From positions 1-64,000 of the forward strand of contig CM125795.1 of assembly GCA_052171275.1 (NCBI GenBank): DNA of 64,000 nucleotides, in the 5' to 3' direction. Source of the stretch: Arsenophonus sp052171275 (GTDB lineage Bacteria; Pseudomonadota; Gammaproteobacteria; Enterobacterales; Enterobacteriaceae). Of this stretch, positions 61,316 through 64,000 are shown piece after piece; position 1 is the stretch's first letter; the number at the start of each line of letters is the position of its first letter. Made by a program: the position numbers and the translations under genes. A model generated the notes under the pieces. It was not told the DNA's origin, did no database searches, and worked only from the letters and a program-made list of their open reading frames with translations.

Positions 61316-64000
61316 AACTAAATTAAAATTTTTAATATATATATTTATTAAAAATAATAGATAAGAATTAAGCATTTGCTATATTTAATTAATTAAACTT
61401 CTGGTTATTACTTATAATAGTGCTGTTAAAATTGGTAGATATGATTTTTTATAAAATTAAAGATGCTAAAAATATTTAACATTTTATATTAGTTATTATT
61501 AATTAATTTTATTGATATTAATAATTTACTATGAAAACAGTAATGTTATTATCATTAATTTCATTTTTAATATATAAGAAATTATAAAATGTAAAATAGA
61601 AGTATAAAAATTATTAGATTTATCTGATAGAATTGATAATAAAATAGTAACTATCATGCTTAAATTTTATTTATTTAATATAAATATTTCTATTTATATG
61701 ATAAAATAAATAATTATATTTTTTATATATTTGATTATAAAAGACCTAATGGGTTTAATTTTAAATTAATACAAATTATTCGATAAATTACTATATATAA
61801 AGAAAAAATATCATTTATAATATATTAAAATTATTTAATAAAAACTCAATGAATTTATAAATATTAAAATAATATTGAATATATTATTGTTTTATATTAA
61901 TATATAAATAAGTCTACTTAGTAGTTAAAAATTATTTTTTAATATCTTAAATATATGCAGTATTTGTTATTATAATAACTTATAGTGTTCTTATAAAATA
62001 TAAAATTAATCGTTAATTTAATTAATTTTTTATTTTATCACAAACATTAAAATTTGATAATTAAAAATGATGGTTATTCAATAATATATATTATTAATGA
62101 TTATTAAATAACATTATAAGTTTAACTATAATTCATTATTATATATTTATTCAAATAATTTATAACAAACAAACTTATCTAGCAATTAATGGATTATAAA
62201 AATTTAATTAATATTTTCTATTATATTAAAATCCAATTATGGGTTTTTATATTAGTTTCTAAAAAACAAAAAAGAACGATATAGCAAGTTCTGATATTTC
62301 ATATATTTTACTAATATTATTTAAATTTCTTATAAATAAAATAATAGAAAAACTATTTGATTGGTATTACAATATTTTTTATAAAATACAACTTATTTTC
62401 ATATACTCTCATATATTATTTAAATAAATTTAATAAAAAAGTCATATAAAGTCAAAGGAATAGAATTTTATAATTTAAAAAATAAAGTAAACAGATTAAT
62501 TAATTTAAATCACTGAATAACAGTTAATTAAAAAATTAATATTTAATTTTTTAATTTGAAATTTAGTAATTAATAGAGATAATTAAATAATTTACATTAT
62601 AAATATAAATAGTTAATATTATTAAATTTTATTTTTCAGAAAAATATTATTACAAATAAATATTTAAAACCTGAAAAATTTTTCAAAACTTTTTTATTAA
62701 TTACTAAACCTGGAACCTGGAAATAAAAGAAAATATAATTAACATATCTAAAGTTCTATCATCTCAAAGTTGTTTAAATAATGTAAAAAATTTTAATATA
62801 GTTTATTTATATATTAAATATCATTATAACTTAATTTAATTTTAATAAACTTATTGCTATCTTAAATATATTATATTTAAAAGTTTATTGATAATTATAT
62901 CAGTCATATAATTTTATAGCTTTAAATAATCTTTAAGTAATTATTCTTTGTTCAAATAATATAGTTTTATTCCATAAAGAAAATTATTTTATAAATTTAT
63001 CATAAAATGAACTCATTAAAAATATAAATAACTAATTATTTTACTCAATAATGATAATTATAATAATTTAACTATCTGTTTACTTATAAAAATAAATACA
63101 ATAATTAGTATTATATTTAATATTATTATCTTTATAATGTTTTTAGCTAGATAGAATTATCGACTAATATATTTAATTAGAATTGATATTGTTTAAATAC
63201 TTTATAGTATCAATATTTTAAATATGATAAATATTCAATTATTTAAATAATTAATTATGGATAGAGATCTTTCTGATATCAAAATTTAAGTTTTCTTAAT
63301 TTAATTATTAAGTTATTAATAATAAACAATTAAAAATATTAAATAATTGAATGTTAAAAGATAAATATTAAGTATAATATTAAATATTTTATTATATTTA
63401 ATATTATAAAATATAAGATAATGAATAGAAAAGATTCTTAAATATCTTTACATATAATAAGATTCTATAGAAATTGTAAATCATATTTTAATTAAATTAA
63501 TATTTATTAAAACCCTCTTTACTGAATTAATTAAATTATCTATATTCAATTATTTGAAATAAAAGTTTTTATATGAATTAACTAATAATTGAAATTAAAT
63601 AGTAATTATTTAAATGAAAATTTAATTTCTATTAAAGTAAGATTTTAAAAATCAATTATTTTATTATAAACATAGTTACAAAATTAATGATTAGTTAAAT
63701 TAAATTCAGTTATATATAAGATATTCTTAATTAATTTTTATAATAAAATTATTAATTTAAATTAAGATTTTTAAAAACTAATAACTTTATATTATATTTT
63801 TTATTTAAATAGTCTTAATAAGATGAACATATTTGTTTTTAATATTAAAATATTAAAATAATTATTTAATTTAAGTTAATTAAAATATTAGAATTTTGAT
63901 TATTTTGAAGTTTATTTTAGTTTTTATTAAAAAATATCATCTCGAAAGAAAATAAATAGAAGAAGTGTAAAATATATTTTTACGGCGCTTATTATTAATA

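Larger units (their letters stand above)
51606..64000. other. 12.4-kb gene desert
   Basis: No frame with recognisable similarity, no RNA gene, no long direct repeat seen. Almost pure A/T with scattered short hairpins (52006-52059, 55188-55215, 61288-61315). Slightly G+C-richer patches (55040-55120, 55430-55500, 56240-56400, 58330-58380, 62640-62770) could be late-stage gene fossils; I could not name any. Contrast with 43-51 kb, where genes are packed, is abrupt. Confidence 0.6.

Noticed and set aside
51606..64000. CRISPR array or regular repeats in the desert
   Set aside because: No recurring spaced direct repeats; similar-looking A/T strings are low complexity only.

Overview
The window comes from a host-restricted, genome-reduced gammaproteobacterial symbiont of the Enterobacterales type. 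The proteins align by eye almost residue for residue with their E. coli counterparts, and E. coli gene blocks survive (dnaA-dnaN-gyrB; atpBEFHAGDC-glmU-glmS; mnmG-oriC-mioC-asnC-asnA; rpsT/ribF-ileS-lspA-ispH-dapB-carA-carB). Base composition is extremely A+T rich, nearly every stop is TAA, and only about 55 percent of the window is coding. I cannot name the species. I saw no tRNA, rRNA, IS element, phage gene or CRISPR.

Layout. 1-5.6 kb: dnaA (window opens exactly at codon 2), dnaN, a recF-sized scar, gyrB. 5.6-7 kb: non-coding. 7-13 kb (minus): asd, a DigH-like lipoprotein glycosidase, glmS, glmU. 13.3-19.9 kb (minus): the eight F1Fo ATP synthase genes. 19.9-23.2 kb: decayed rsmG, then mnmG. 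23.2-24.5 kb: a probable oriC followed by fossils of mioC and asnC, then asnA. 26.4-29.8 kb (minus): dnaK-dnaJ with a sigma-32 type promoter in front and a 26-bp perfect hairpin behind. 29.8-35.5 kb: gene desert. 35.5-37.4 kb: rsmC (broken in a run of ten A) and divergent holD, followed by a rimI fossil. 38.7-51.6 kb: rpsT, then ribF-ileS-lspA, ispH, dapB, carA-carB and a DedA-family gene. 51.6-64 kb: a 12.4-kb desert with hairpins but no recognisable gene.

Functionally the genes cover replication initiation and clamp loading, oxidative phosphorylation, cell-wall precursors (glmS, glmU, asd, dapB), lipoprotein maturation (lspA) with one likely substrate (the DigH-like lipoprotein), isoprenoids (ispH), flavin cofactors (ribF), carbamoyl phosphate for arginine and pyrimidines (carAB), asparagine, and protein folding.

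The most interesting signal: ispH and carA, both otherwise intact, are each interrupted by one +1 frameshift at the identical hexamer CCC TGA. A +1 slip of the proline tRNA from CCC to CCT at that point restores both proteins exactly. TGA is not used as the final stop of any of the 30 genes here. This looks like a recurrent, possibly tolerated or programmed, prfB-like +1 frameshift; a third gene (rsmC) appears to depend on poly(A) slippage instead.
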